This document shows positions 7,182 through 15,535 of a stretch of DNA of 35,452 nucleotides, in pieces. The DNA lies in contig JAIEEY010000456.1 in assembly GCA_029067205.1 (NCBI GenBank), positions 1-35,452 of the forward strand, written 5' to 3'. Origin of the DNA: Lachnospiraceae bacterium (GTDB taxonomy: Bacteria; Bacillota; Clostridia; Lachnospirales; Lachnospiraceae). How positions within the stretch are numbered: the stretch's first letter is position 1; every line of letters begins with the position of its first letter. The position numbers were made by a program, and so were the translations under genes. The notes under the pieces are model-generated. The model saw only the letters and a program-made list of their open reading frames with translations, was not told the origin of the DNA and ran no database searches.

Positions 7182-8000
7182 TTATCTGGATAGTGCCACC
7201 TTCACCCAGCTTTTGCACTGTTTCACAGCCTCCCATCCCATGCCGTTCTGCCACATGTACCAAAACTTCTTCTTAAAAAAGAGTTGCATCTCTGCCTTTT
7301 TTAATCTTGACAAACTCGATGCTGTCACCGACTTGTCTGACATGCGATACCATACAAGCGGCTGATCCACCAACCCAAAACGATAGCCTGCATGCATTGC
7401 CTTCAGGTTCATCGGATAGTCTTCAAACCATCGATAGCTTTCATCATAACCGCCAGCTTTCCTGATAAAATCCATCGTATAAAAGGTGGCAGATGGCGCC
7501 ACAATCCTGTTTTGGATCAATAACAATCTATATTGTTCCCGATAATCCAGCTTTGCAAATTCATAACATCTGTCACAATATCCCTGCACATCCGGATACA
7601 CTGCATCTGGATTTTTTTCATTAAACAACCGCACCTTCGCAATTGGAAATGTATTGGGATTCTCCTCACAAAATCTGACATAACTTTCAATGGCGTCTGC
7701 GGTCATATAGTCGTCACCTGCAATCCCCTTGTAGTATGCACCTTCTGCCACCTTAAGTCCTCTGTTGATATTCGCAGGAAGTCCTGTGTTTTTGTCTGAT
7801 GTGACTAGCTTTATGGCGGTCAATGCCCCTTCGTTTTCCGTAATCCACGCCTGAACCACCTGCACTGTATTGTCAGGAGAGCAGTCATCTGTGATAATCA
7901 GTTCAATATTTGGATATGTTTGATTCTTTATGCTGTCAAGCGTCTCAATGATCGTTTCAGCCGAACGATATGACAACACAATTACACTCACCAGCTTCAT
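7182..8000 (-). CDS. GT2 family glycosyltransferase
   Basis: This is a GT-A enzyme of about 272 residues opening with MKLVSVIVLSYRSAETIIET, followed by TYPNIELIITDDCSPDN, then TGLPANINRGL and the metal-binding KGIAGDDYM. The later part has APSATFYTMDFI and GGYDESYRWFEDYPMNLK. It should transfer a sugar from an activated donor at the cytoplasmic face. The ATG at 8000 overlaps the stop of the polymerase gene as ATGA, and GGAGG lies 8 nt upstream, which fixes the start and shows coupling. Its last 85 bp recur, decayed, at 4108-4187, so it has a broken relative on the other side of the phosphoglycerol module. A 108-nt gap separates it from the transferase gene downstream. Confidence 0.9.
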   Translation of the reverse strand: MKLVSVIVLSYRSAETIIETLDSIKNQTYPNIELIITDDCSPDNTVQVVQAWITENEGALTAIKLVTSDKNTGLPANINRGLKVAEGAYYKGIAGDDYMTADAIESYVRFCEENPNTFPIAKVRLFNEKNPDAVYPDVQGYCDRCYEFAKLDYREQYRLLLIQNRIVAPSATFYTMDFIRKAGGYDESYRWFEDYPMNLKAMHAGYRFGLVDQPLVWYRMSDKSVTASSLSRLKKAEMQLFFKKKFWYMWQNGMGWEAVKQCKSWVKVALSR

Positions 8001-9178
8001 CCCTGCGCCCTCCCCAGCAGACCTTTGACCTGCCAAAAATATCCTTCAAACGCGGGCTTTTTCTCAAACGGCTGGTACCAATAATATCCCATCAGCACCA
8101 GCAGATAATTTCTTAGAATATATACAGAAATAAAATGCGCCTCCATCAGGTTATAGATGGAAAAGGCCACTAGCATTGTGAACAGGACATAATCCTTTTC
8201 CCTGTAACTCTGATACAATAAGTAAACATTCATTCCAATATAGATGATTCCCGGTATGATTCCATACCAGTAAAACAATCTGACAAATCCTGCATCGAAA
8301 TACTCTGTATTTTCTGGTGCAGCAAACAATTTCCAGTTCTCCAGCCTTGCTGCCTCAACCGCATAGCAGCTCTGGTATCTGCCGTTTAATACCTTGTCAA
8401 GCTTATGCATCAGGCTGTCCGGCGTGAAATATGTGTTCTCCACATGGGAACCGATCATTGCAAACACAACACAGCCCAACACGATCACAGTACCCAAGAT
8501 ATATATACTTTTATTCTCCCTACATTTTTTACTATACCGCATAACAAAAGCCAATGCAACAAAAAATACCCATACTATAACACCTGTTTTTGAATCTGTC
8601 AGAAAAAACAACACGAAATCCATTGCCATAAACACTGCAAAAAGATACCACTTCAATACCTCTGCGTAACTGTAAACACCTAACACGACCAGCATCCAGA
8701 TCATACAATGCAGTGCATTCGGGTGCCCCATTCCGAGCACATACCGCGTCTCCAGAATCTGCCCCCCCCTGCCAAAATCAGCTGTAAGCGATATCGCCCC
8801 GTACACTCCTGTCAGAGATAGAATGATCAACACCGCACAGCCTGTCAGTGTTACCCAGAATATCGTTTTCATGACTTTTTTGATGTCCATTCCCTTGCAC
8901 GCCGCGATAAAAGCGATCACCCTTACCGTTTCATCCTTCTCATTGACCAGATAAGACACAGACATAATGGCTCCGAACAGCAAAATACACAGCCATTCTT
9001 TCGTCGAATATTTCGTCAGTGCGATCTTGATACAGAACAATAAAAAGGTCAATCGAAACAACTGGCTTTCCAGCGGATTCGTATATGCACTTTTGTCCAC
9101 AATCACAATAATCAATTCCACTATCAACCCAAGCCAGAAACAGGCTTCGCCAATTCTTTTTATCCGGTCGTCACTCAT
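7997..9178 (-). CDS. Wzy/O-antigen-ligase-like polytopic membrane protein
   Basis: About 393 residues with roughly ten hydrophobic segments and a large loop before the last three helices, the layout of Wzy polymerases and WaaL-type ligases. Conserved-looking points are a ETRYVLGMGHPNALH loop and TDSKTGVIVWVF, which matches the (T/S)-x-S-R/K-(T/S)-G box typical of the family. The large loop (ENTYFTPDSLMHKL, NGRYQSCYAVEAARLENW) carries the arginines expected for glycan handling. It would join lipid-linked repeat units or move a glycan to its final acceptor outside. ATG at 9178 is chosen because GGGGGA lies about 6 nt upstream; the TTG at 9196 has no good site. An eight-G run (fwd 8762-8769) lies in the coding frame. 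It overlaps the next GT2 by 4 nt. Confidence 0.82.
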   Translation of the reverse strand: MSDDRIKRIGEACFWLGLIVELIIVIVDKSAYTNPLESQLFRLTFLLFCIKIALTKYSTKEWLCILLFGAIMSVSYLVNEKDETVRVIAFIAACKGMDIKKVMKTIFWVTLTGCAVLIILSLTGVYGAISLTADFGRGGQILETRYVLGMGHPNALHCMIWMLVVLGVYSYAEVLKWYLFAVFMAMDFVLFFLTDSKTGVIVWVFFVALAFVMRYSKKCRENKSIYILGTVIVLGCVVFAMIGSHVENTYFTPDSLMHKLDKVLNGRYQSCYAVEAARLENWKLFAAPENTEYFDAGFVRLFYWYGIIPGIIYIGMNVYLLYQSYREKDYVLFTMLVAFSIYNLMEAHFISVYILRNYLLVLMGYYWYQPFEKKPAFEGYFWQVKGLLGRAQG

Positions 9179-9239
9179 TACGCGTCCCCCGATCAATTCA
9201 ATTCCAATACCTTCTTGGCATTCTTAAAATATATACAGC

Positions 9240-10181
9240 TCATTCCTTTTTCCGAAACCGATTCTGCAGGAAACATTGTACTGTCGCTTTCTGTTCTGCG
9301 ATCCACTTACACAGCCATACATTCCAGCCAATGCCCAGTTCTTTTGCTTCCTTACAGCCCATATGATACTTAATGATAAACTTTTCTGTAAAATATTCTC
9401 TGCACGCCGCACTTTCCTGCAGATGATACTTTGTATACATATACCTATAATCGTTGTAAATACGTTTATCCCGCTCCGAAAAGCTCTCTGTATACTGATT
9501 TTCGTGCACGCCAATCGAGACCAGCGGTTTTGTTGTATAGGCAAAGACAGAACTCTTCCCAAGCAGCTCAAAATAGAGAAACATGTCCGATGCCCAGTTG
9601 CTCTGTTCATCAAAAAGTGTCAATTCACCGCCTCTGCGGTAGATCGTGGCACTTGGAGCGCCAATTTGGTTCCCAAGAAACAGGTTCCGATAATCACTCT
9701 TAAGCCTGTCTATAAAATCCTGCTCCGCGCACCGGTCATAATATCCTGTCTGATGCTGCGCTGTCACATGATGCAAGGCTCCGATGTCCTGTCCGTCCAG
9801 CATCACCTGCCTGCTGCCTGCAAATGCAAGCATCGCATCGGGATTTTGTTCAAGAAGCTCCACATATGCCCCCAGACTTGCACTGTCCGTAAACCAGTCA
9901 TCGCTGAACATAATCTTAATGTACTCGCCCTTTGCCATCTTAATCGCAGTGTTCCAGTTAAAGATATGCCCATATGGTTTCTGGTTGTGTCGGTAATTTA
10001 CTCTTGGATAATCCATTTTGACAAGCTTTTCTGTCGCGTCATCTGTCGAGTCATCCGACACATTGACCTCAAAATCGATGTAGTCCTGGCTGTATATGGA
10101 TTTCAGCAGGCGCTCTACCTCGTCCGCATTATTGTAGCAGGGAATGCATATTGAAACCTTAACCCCCATATCCTTGTCCAT
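9240..10181 (-). CDS. GT2 family glycosyltransferase
   Basis: About 313 residues. The opening VSICIPCYNNADEVERLL leads to FEVNVSDDSTDD, then FNWNTAIKMAKGEYIKIMFSDDWF, which carries the metal-binding acidic motif. GAPSATIYRRG and SNWASDMFLYFELL belong to the acceptor side. It is a standard cytoplasmic-face sugar transferase; donor and acceptor cannot be read from sequence. Two in-frame ATGs (10181 and 10169) are possible: AAAGGA almost touches the first and is about 13 nt from the second, so the start is uncertain by four codons. It lies 61 nt before the polymerase gene and 52 nt after the GT17 gene. Confidence 0.88.
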   Translation of the reverse strand: MDKDMGVKVSICIPCYNNADEVERLLKSIYSQDYIDFEVNVSDDSTDDATEKLVKMDYPRVNYRHNQKPYGHIFNWNTAIKMAKGEYIKIMFSDDWFTDSASLGAYVELLEQNPDAMLAFAGSRQVMLDGQDIGALHHVTAQHQTGYYDRCAEQDFIDRLKSDYRNLFLGNQIGAPSATIYRRGGELTLFDEQSNWASDMFLYFELLGKSSVFAYTTKPLVSIGVHENQYTESFSERDKRIYNDYRYMYTKYHLQESAACREYFTEKFIIKYHMGCKEAKELGIGWNVWLCKWIAEQKATVQCFLQNRFRKKE

Positions 10182-10233
10182 TTCCTTTCACACTAATTCC
10201 CCTTCGCCCGCCTCAGCGGGTACTCCTATCAGT

Positions 10234-11193
10234 CTATTTGCCAAGAATCTTTCTGCCTGTGCGTTTTATCGCAACAGCCATTTTGTAACATATGTTTTTT
10301 AATGTCATTCTCGCCTTGCGCAGTGCTTTTTCAGGTTCACTCTCCTCATGCATGATCAGGAAATCGAGTTCCTCCTGATGCTCCCTGATATACTCCGGAA
10401 AGCTTTCATCAATCTCACAGCGGACAAACTGTGCGTTTCTGCCAAAGATATCCTTGCCGTCCTTGATCTGGTCAGTCACATTTGATAACACATGTCTCGA
10501 ATTGTATTCCTGATGTGCTGCTGACACTACTTTTTCCTGCACACGCTTTCTGATATCCTTCTCGCCGTGCCCCCCCATATAACCGAAATGCCAGCCTCCA
10601 TCATCCACACGGATTCCGATTTCCTTGCGCTCTGGGAAGCGAAGTTCCCCAAGGAGCAGATTCTGTTCTCTTAAGAGCTTATAACTCAGCATTTTCGTCC
10701 CAATCCACTTTTTGCGCTCCACGCCCTCAAACTCGCCCGCATAGGATAACAGGCTGCCGGAGACCTCCTCCATATTGAGATAGCAGTAAAACAGCCGCTG
10801 TGCAAAATGATAGATCCTGTCCTCCTGGAAATTCTGCAGGATCTCACGTATTTTATCAGGATTGGGGATCTCGTCAAGGTCGCTGAATATTACAATATCA
10901 TCATCTGTACAGTCCTTCAATCCCCTCGTAACCGCATTTTTCTGGAATGTATCCCTCTCGTGCGTGCCCCATCCAGCTCCCTTGGGCGTATCATCTACCA
11001 CCACATGAATGATCTTGTCCTGAAACTTGGCAAACAGCTCTTTGTTTTCCTCGTAATATAACGGTTTCTTTAGTCCAGAAAAGGTTTCGGTTGCCTCGCT
11101 GATCACAAACCTGTCCACCACAGAATTTAATACATTCAATCTTATTTTCAGTATGTCCAGTTCATTAAAAAACTGAAAGCAGTCGTAAACCAT
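10234..11193 (-). CDS. GT17-family glycosyltransferase
   Basis: The protein of about 319 residues starts MVYDCFQFFNELDILKIRL, a hallmark of CAZy family GT17 (founder: mammalian bisecting GlcNAc-transferase III). It follows with FVISEATETFSG, WGTHERDTFQKNA and the acidic DIVIFSDLDEIPNPD (about residues 99-113). A G-G-W-H-F-G-Y-M-G-G segment and a basic C-terminus (KKNICYKMAVAIKRTGRKI-like) complete it. Bacterial members sit in surface-glycan loci, but their sugars are mostly unproven. I take ATG at 11193 rather than TTG at 11202 because the family begins at M-V-Y-D and GGAGG is 10 nt upstream. A run of seven Gs (fwd 10570-10576) lies within the Y-M-G-G-H codons, in frame. Confidence 0.88.
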   Translation of the reverse strand: MVYDCFQFFNELDILKIRLNVLNSVVDRFVISEATETFSGLKKPLYYEENKELFAKFQDKIIHVVVDDTPKGAGWGTHERDTFQKNAVTRGLKDCTDDDIVIFSDLDEIPNPDKIREILQNFQEDRIYHFAQRLFYCYLNMEEVSGSLLSYAGEFEGVERKKWIGTKMLSYKLLREQNLLLGELRFPERKEIGIRVDDGGWHFGYMGGHGEKDIRKRVQEKVVSAAHQEYNSRHVLSNVTDQIKDGKDIFGRNAQFVRCEIDESFPEYIREHQEELDFLIMHEESEPEKALRKARMTLKNICYKMAVAIKRTGRKILGK

Positions 11194-11211
11194 CTGTGTC
11201 AAGCCTCCTCC

Positions 11212-11976
11212 CTACTCCTTTGGTGATTTTCCAATCAATTTTCTGATCATTCTCTTTGCCCTTTTTTTGACTGGTTCCTTAATAAAATTCGGATACCCCG
11301 CATTTGTCCCTTCCCATTTGTGAAACGCAAACGGCGTAATGCCCTGCACTTCTGGTATCATTTTCTCATGGCTGTAGTATTTTGCTACCTCTAACGGGGC
11401 GATGCGCATTCCCTCCGCCTCGAGCAGATGACGAATCTTGCAGCAGATAAAGCCATCTTCGTAATACCACATCTTTCCGTATGCATACTCACCTTCCCAT
11501 GGAATTACCGCTTTGCTGGGAAAATCCATCAGGCGCTTGCTCCGAATGCCGGCGCTGTTTCCCACGCGGCAGATATTTCCATCCTTGTCCCGGTATGTTG
11601 TTGTGTCCCCTTCGGGCGGCAGAGGCCATGGCGCTCCGATATAGTCATAGTCTAAGAACTCATCCCGCCACATTTCAGGGTGAACCACAAACCCGTCCGC
11701 GTGGACAATCAGTGCGAAATCCGTATGGATATGCTCTCCAAGCTCATAGACCATCTTGTAGTTAAAGATATCAATATTCGTCAGCTTGTCCGTATGGCTA
11801 TAGCGAATTGCCCTGGGCAGTCCAAACGGCCTTCGGTGCGTGATCAATACCACATCGCCAAAATTAATACCGCGCATACTGTACTGCATTGCCTTGATGG
11901 TCGCCCTGACATTGACACTCGTCATCGCGACAAGCGTCACCTGCGGCAGATTCAACTTTTTTGTATTGCTCTCCAT
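11212..11976 (-). CDS. DUF5672 family protein, probable glycosyltransferase
   Basis: This 254-residue cytoplasmic protein matches DUF5672 along its length. The start has VTLVAMTSVNVRATIKAM and SMRGINFGDVVLITHRRP. A DFALIVHADGFVVHPEMW core carries an H-x-D near a possible metal site. YDYIGAPWP, VGNSAGIRSKRLMDF, YYEDGFICC and a final GITPFAFHKWEGTN follow. The family is found in bacterial and algal glycan clusters and is thought to have a GT-A-like fold, but its activity is unassigned. GGGAG sits 6 nt before the ATG. It follows the toxin gene by 22 nt and precedes GT17 by 18 nt. Confidence 0.87.
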   Translation of the reverse strand: MESNTKKLNLPQVTLVAMTSVNVRATIKAMQYSMRGINFGDVVLITHRRPFGLPRAIRYSHTDKLTNIDIFNYKMVYELGEHIHTDFALIVHADGFVVHPEMWRDEFLDYDYIGAPWPLPPEGDTTTYRDKDGNICRVGNSAGIRSKRLMDFPSKAVIPWEGEYAYGKMWYYEDGFICCKIRHLLEAEGMRIAPLEVAKYYSHEKMIPEVQGITPFAFHKWEGTNAGYPNFIKEPVKKRAKRMIRKLIGKSPKE

Positions 11977-11998
11977 TTCCTTCTCCCGATTAACGCTT

Positions 11999-12313
11999 TT
12001 ATTCTATATAATTTTCATAATCCTGCAGTTCATGATATATTCCTTCAACATACACAGCTGTTCCATCGATTCGATAAACCATAAGATATCTATGATGTTC
12101 GAAATGGATTACTCTATATCCTAATTCATACAGTTTTGGATTATCACATAATTTCAAACTATCTGCCACATGAGAAAGTTTTATTTTTGTTTTTTCCGCA
12201 TCCTCCAACACATTTCGTGCCGCCTGTTCATTTCCCAATTCAACAACTATATAATAAATGAATCGATCAAGCTGTAATTGTGCCTTATTCGATATAATTA
12301 CCTCATAGCCCAT
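11999..12313 (-). CDS. RelE/ParE-family toxin
   Basis: The 104-residue protein has the RelE/ParE fold signature: MGYEVIISNKAQLQLDRFIYY, the helical stretch ARNVLEDAEKTKIKL, then LYELGYRVIHFEHHRYLMVY and VYVEGIYHELQDY near the end. Members cleave ribosome-bound mRNA or poison gyrase; this sequence alone does not say which. Its ATG lies inside the last codons of the antitoxin gene (11-nt overlap), so translation is likely coupled. The pair is transcribed in the same direction as the glycan genes around it and leaves only 22 nt to DUF5672. Confidence 0.88.
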   Translation of the reverse strand: MGYEVIISNKAQLQLDRFIYYIVVELGNEQAARNVLEDAEKTKIKLSHVADSLKLCDNPKLYELGYRVIHFEHHRYLMVYRIDGTAVYVEGIYHELQDYENYIE

Positions 12314-12542
12314 ATTTGTTTCTGATCTCCTCTATTGCCTGCCCCATTTCTTTACACTTTCCTTGTGCAATCTGCTCACGCGAAATCTGTAAATCATTCA
12401 AAATCTCTTCCTCTGTTAATGGGCGAAAGGGGCTCTCTGAATTTCGGAGCATATACAATTTTTTCGTAAAATTCTCAATCTCTATTAAATCTGACTCTGG
12501 CAACACTTCCATCATTGAAACCGTATTTTCAAAAGCACTCAT
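12303..12542 (-). CDS. Antitoxin partner of the RelE/ParE toxin
   Basis: A 79-residue, acidic protein directly upstream of and overlapping the toxin gene by 11 nt, the usual order for type II modules. MSAFENTVSMMEVLPESDLIEIENFTKKLY would form the N-terminal part, which in such antitoxins often binds the operator. The C-terminal LTEEEILNDLQISREQIAQG segment and the IEEIRNKYGL tail are typical of Firmicute antitoxins that wrap their toxin. GAGGG lies 6 nt before the ATG. Only 36 nt separate it from the fucosyltransferase gene, so I see no clear promoter or operator of its own, and it may depend on operon transcription. Confidence 0.82.
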   Translation of the reverse strand: MSAFENTVSMMEVLPESDLIEIENFTKKLYMLRNSESPFRPLTEEEILNDLQISREQIAQGKCKEMGQAIEEIRNKYGL

Positions 12543-12578
12543 ACTTTTCCCTCACTTTCTATCAATTTTCTTAATTGT

Positions 12579-13619
12579 TCAGTATGGATATGTTTGTACC
12601 ATTCCCTGTTTCACCAGTCTGCGTTTCATAGAACGAAGAGCCCGCACAAACAAGTCCTTATATATCAGCCATCTGCTTTTCCCTTTTGCTGTTGCCAAAG
12701 CCACACCATCCAATTTCTGCCCAATCCTTTTATAGTATGGTGATGTTTCTTTGTATTTGTCAAGTTCTTCCCTGCATTCCCTGGCAGTAAAAAGCTTTCC
12801 TTTTCTATCAAGATAGACCAATTCCGAATAAATATTCTGCTCTGATGCCCAGTAACCATCTGATACATTGTGTCTTGCCCAGTATTTGGGCGCAATAATA
12901 TATTGAACCGTTTCACTTGTAAATGCCGGAAAAAAAGCGAATGTCGAATTGGATAAGATCAGGTAATGCGCATTCTTAATCGCTGTGTAATCCCCTGCAA
13001 GGTCAAAATGATACGCTTTTACCTCTGGCAGTATCCTCTTTGCTGCCGCCAGATCATCGGTCACTACCATAAATTCCATATCAGAACGCTTCTGTCTCAT
13101 AATCCGCATGGCATCAAGCCAGTATCTGCGCCGCAGAAACAACTCCGGATTACTTGTGTACTCCCCGCCCCTGATATTGATGATACAGAGATTCTCCCTG
13201 GAGTAATCCATGCAGTCATACTCTGGTTTTACCCGCAGCCAGTCTTTGATCTCTTTCTTATAGTTCCCGAAATAGGACTCATCCTGCATATTTCCATACA
13301 AAAGTGTCGTCTGGTCCAATGCCAGAAATTTCTTGTCAGCACCTGTAATATAGCAGCCATGTTCAATATCATGTGCCGAATTTCCAAGAAAAATCCTATC
13401 TTCTTTTTCGTGGTATACATTTTCAAAGCAGTCTTTTGTGACATCCAAACCACAATCAATATCCATAAAATACATACAGTCAAGCAGTTCCCTGTTCAGT
13501 ATGCTGAAATCATATCCTTTTGCATACGCGAGTGCCCTCGTCGTGACATAGCAGAATAACTGATTGCCAAGCCCTTGTCCTTTTAATAGTTCTGTTGCAA
13601 TAATTGGTCTACTCTCCAT
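12579..13619 (-). CDS. GT11-like (alpha-1,2-fucosyltransferase-type) glycosyltransferase, divergent
   Basis: This 346-residue enzyme opens with GQGLGNQLFCYVTTRALAY, close to the GT11 G-G-L-G-N-Q motif. Its ILSNSTFAFFPAF segment stands where GT11 has N-S-(S/T)-F-S-W-W-(G/S)-A. The donor-binding H-x-R-R-x-D box of GT11 appears here as INIRGGEY (147-154): one Arg (R150) is kept but His and the second Arg are changed. It is therefore a divergent member, and its sugar may not be fucose. No membrane segments are present; it should work on a lipid-linked glycan in the cytoplasm. GGAGG lies 6 nt before the ATG. The toxin-antitoxin pair follows after 36 nt. Confidence 0.84.
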   Translation of the reverse strand: MESRPIIATELLKGQGLGNQLFCYVTTRALAYAKGYDFSILNRELLDCMYFMDIDCGLDVTKDCFENVYHEKEDRIFLGNSAHDIEHGCYITGADKKFLALDQTTLLYGNMQDESYFGNYKKEIKDWLRVKPEYDCMDYSRENLCIINIRGGEYTSNPELFLRRRYWLDAMRIMRQKRSDMEFMVVTDDLAAAKRILPEVKAYHFDLAGDYTAIKNAHYLILSNSTFAFFPAFTSETVQYIIAPKYWARHNVSDGYWASEQNIYSELVYLDRKGKLFTARECREELDKYKETSPYYKRIGQKLDGVALATAKGKSRWLIYKDLFVRALRSMKRRLVKQGMVQTYPY

Positions 13620-13771
13620 ATTCTGCCTCCAATTCCCTAAGCCATACGTTTAATGCGAATTCTTTTTGTCCGCCTATAATACGCTGTACTTGCAGAAATC
13701 AAATAGCCTAGACTGCTTCACCAACTGCCGTAAAGCTTCTACTTTCTCTCAACACCTGTTTTTTTCACATT
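13620..13771 (-). other. Gap with possible decayed coding sequence
   Basis: The 152 bp between the ABC flippase and the GT11-like gene hold no intact gene. On the minus strand two pieces look like former coding sequence. EKVEALRQLVKQ, followed by SRLFDFCKYS, lies in one frame. RIIGGQKEFALNVWLRELEA lies in another and ends in a TAG that overlaps the ATG of the next gene. They may be the tail of a lost upstream gene. I could not match them to a family. No terminator hairpin with a T run is seen. Confidence 0.3.
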
Positions 13772-15514
13772 CTACAGCGTCGTCCTCGTAATCTTCCCCG
13801 CATCCACCTTATAAATGATATCACACTTTTCAATCGTATTTAACCGGTGTGCGATGATTATCATCGTCTTTCTGCCATGGAAGCTGTTGATCGCCTCCAT
13901 AACTGCTGCCTCCGTCTCATTGTCCAGCGCCGAGGTCGCTTCATCAAACACAAGGATTTCCGGATTATGGTACAACGCTCTTGCGATGCCAAGCCGCTGC
14001 CTCTGTCCTCCAGAGATCCTCACACCCCTGTCACCAATTGCAGTGTCAAGTCCTTCGGGAAGTCCTCTGATAAAGTCCGCAAGCTGTGCTTCCTCAAGAG
14101 CTTCCCAGATGCGTGTGTCATCAATCTCATCCTCTGCAATACCAAATGCAATATTGTTTCTGACTGGTTCATCTACCAGATAGATGGACTGTGGAATATA
14201 ACCAATCTGGGCAAGCCATGCAGGATAATTGTCAAAAATATCAACACCGTCGCACTGTATACTCCCTTTCTGAATCTTCAAAAGTCCAAGCAGGATATCC
14301 ACAATCGTTGATTTACCTGCTCCTGAAGGTCCCATGATGCCAACTGATTTGCCATAGGGCACCACCATATCAGCTATGTCAAATATCAGCTTATCCGTAT
14401 TGGGATAAGCATACACAATATCCTTCAGTTCAATCTTATCGTGAAGCTGCATCGTCTTTGATGCGTCAACGGGCTTCAATGTCTGATTATTCCTCCGGCT
14501 GATTTCATTAATATTCATATTTTCATATACATAATCAAGACAGGGTCTGAAATAAGAGATGTCTGTCATGTATGTGTTAATGCGGTTAACGCTTGGCATC
14601 ATACGGATTGCCGCCACGCCAAATGCTGTGAGCATCGGGACAAGCGACGATGCATCTCTTCCGAGTGAAATATATATAATAATATATCCGAGAATGCTTG
14701 CCATAAAAACTGTTTCAATCAGAAGACGCGGCACATTATTCAGCACCGCATGTCTCTTGGCGTACCCCGCACCGATTTTTCCGCTGCTCTCGTAATTGTC
14801 AGCAAAGAAAGCCTCCCTGTGAAGTACCTTGACATCCTTAATACCATAGATTGCCTGAATCCGCCACTTTGCGATCCGCGATTGTATCGCCTGATTCTTT
14901 GCGCCAAGCTTTGAGAGACGCGGCTTTAATACTTTTAGTATCAATACCGAAAGAATGCCAAATACCACGATCAGAAACAATAAGAGTTTCCAGTCCGTCA
15001 CGATCATTACAATGCAGAGCAGCACAAACACTACCGACTCGGATACCAGCGAAATCATTGCCATCAGAATGTTAAATACATTTGGAATATCACTGTCGGT
15101 CAGACGAAATACCGTCGGAATATCTGCATCGAGATAAAATTCATACGGTCTGTTCAAAAATTCCCTGAGAACCTGACTGATCAGTTTATTTCTGTTAAAT
15201 GCGATAAAACGATTCTGTTCATTTGCAAGCAGCAGTAAAAATGCATTCTTGAGTGCATACAGAACAATCAATGCTGTCAACAACGGTACGATAAATCCCT
15301 CAATATGATCAATATTCAGGATATCCATAGCAAGTTTGATATATTTATTCTCCTGTGCCTTGGCAGGCTCAATGATCACCCACACGACCGGAAGTACACC
15401 AGATACACTCACCGTCTCCAACAAACCACCAATAAAAATCAGTATGCCCAGATAACAGATCTGAATCTTCTGCCGCCTGTCCAAAATGTACCGCATTTTC
15501 TTTATGATGTCCAT
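13772..15514 (-). CDS. ABC exporter (PglK/MsbA-like), probable lipid-linked oligosaccharide flippase
   Basis: This 580-residue half-transporter carries six N-terminal membrane helices (about 20-40, 72-97, 148-172, 175-195, 262-285, 290-306) and one ATPase domain. Walker A is GPSGAGKST (395-403), the signature is SGGQ (501-504), Walker B is LVFDE (521-525) and the switch His is H556. The RPYEFYL elbow and the KDVKVLHREAFF coupling region resemble the PglK type of ABC flippases that turn over undecaprenyl-linked glycans. As a homodimer it would move the oligosaccharide across the membrane. No Wzx flippase is in the window, so this is the only candidate for that step. GGAGGGATAAG lies just before the ATG. 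Confidence 0.9.
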   Translation of the reverse strand: MDIIKKMRYILDRRQKIQICYLGILIFIGGLLETVSVSGVLPVVWVIIEPAKAQENKYIKLAMDILNIDHIEGFIVPLLTALIVLYALKNAFLLLLANEQNRFIAFNRNKLISQVLREFLNRPYEFYLDADIPTVFRLTDSDIPNVFNILMAMISLVSESVVFVLLCIVMIVTDWKLLLFLIVVFGILSVLILKVLKPRLSKLGAKNQAIQSRIAKWRIQAIYGIKDVKVLHREAFFADNYESSGKIGAGYAKRHAVLNNVPRLLIETVFMASILGYIIIYISLGRDASSLVPMLTAFGVAAIRMMPSVNRINTYMTDISYFRPCLDYVYENMNINEISRRNNQTLKPVDASKTMQLHDKIELKDIVYAYPNTDKLIFDIADMVVPYGKSVGIMGPSGAGKSTIVDILLGLLKIQKGSIQCDGVDIFDNYPAWLAQIGYIPQSIYLVDEPVRNNIAFGIAEDEIDDTRIWEALEEAQLADFIRGLPEGLDTAIGDRGVRISGGQRQRLGIARALYHNPEILVFDEATSALDNETEAAVMEAINSFHGRKTMIIIAHRLNTIEKCDIIYKVDAGKITRTTL

Positions 15515-15535
15515 CTTATCCCTCCATAATACTGC

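Noticed and set aside
7066-7263. A 65-codon minus frame between the phosphoglycerol transferase and the GT2 gene
   Set aside because: It overlaps both neighbours out of frame, has unlikely composition, and no family match.
9276-10154. A 292-codon plus frame opposite the GT2 gene
   Set aside because: It is rich in Cys, His and Ile in a way typical of antisense reading; the minus strand has full GT2 motifs.
10207-10220. CCCGC/GCGGG hairpin between GT2 and GT17 as an operon terminator
   Set aside because: The stem is only 5 bp and has no T run on either strand.
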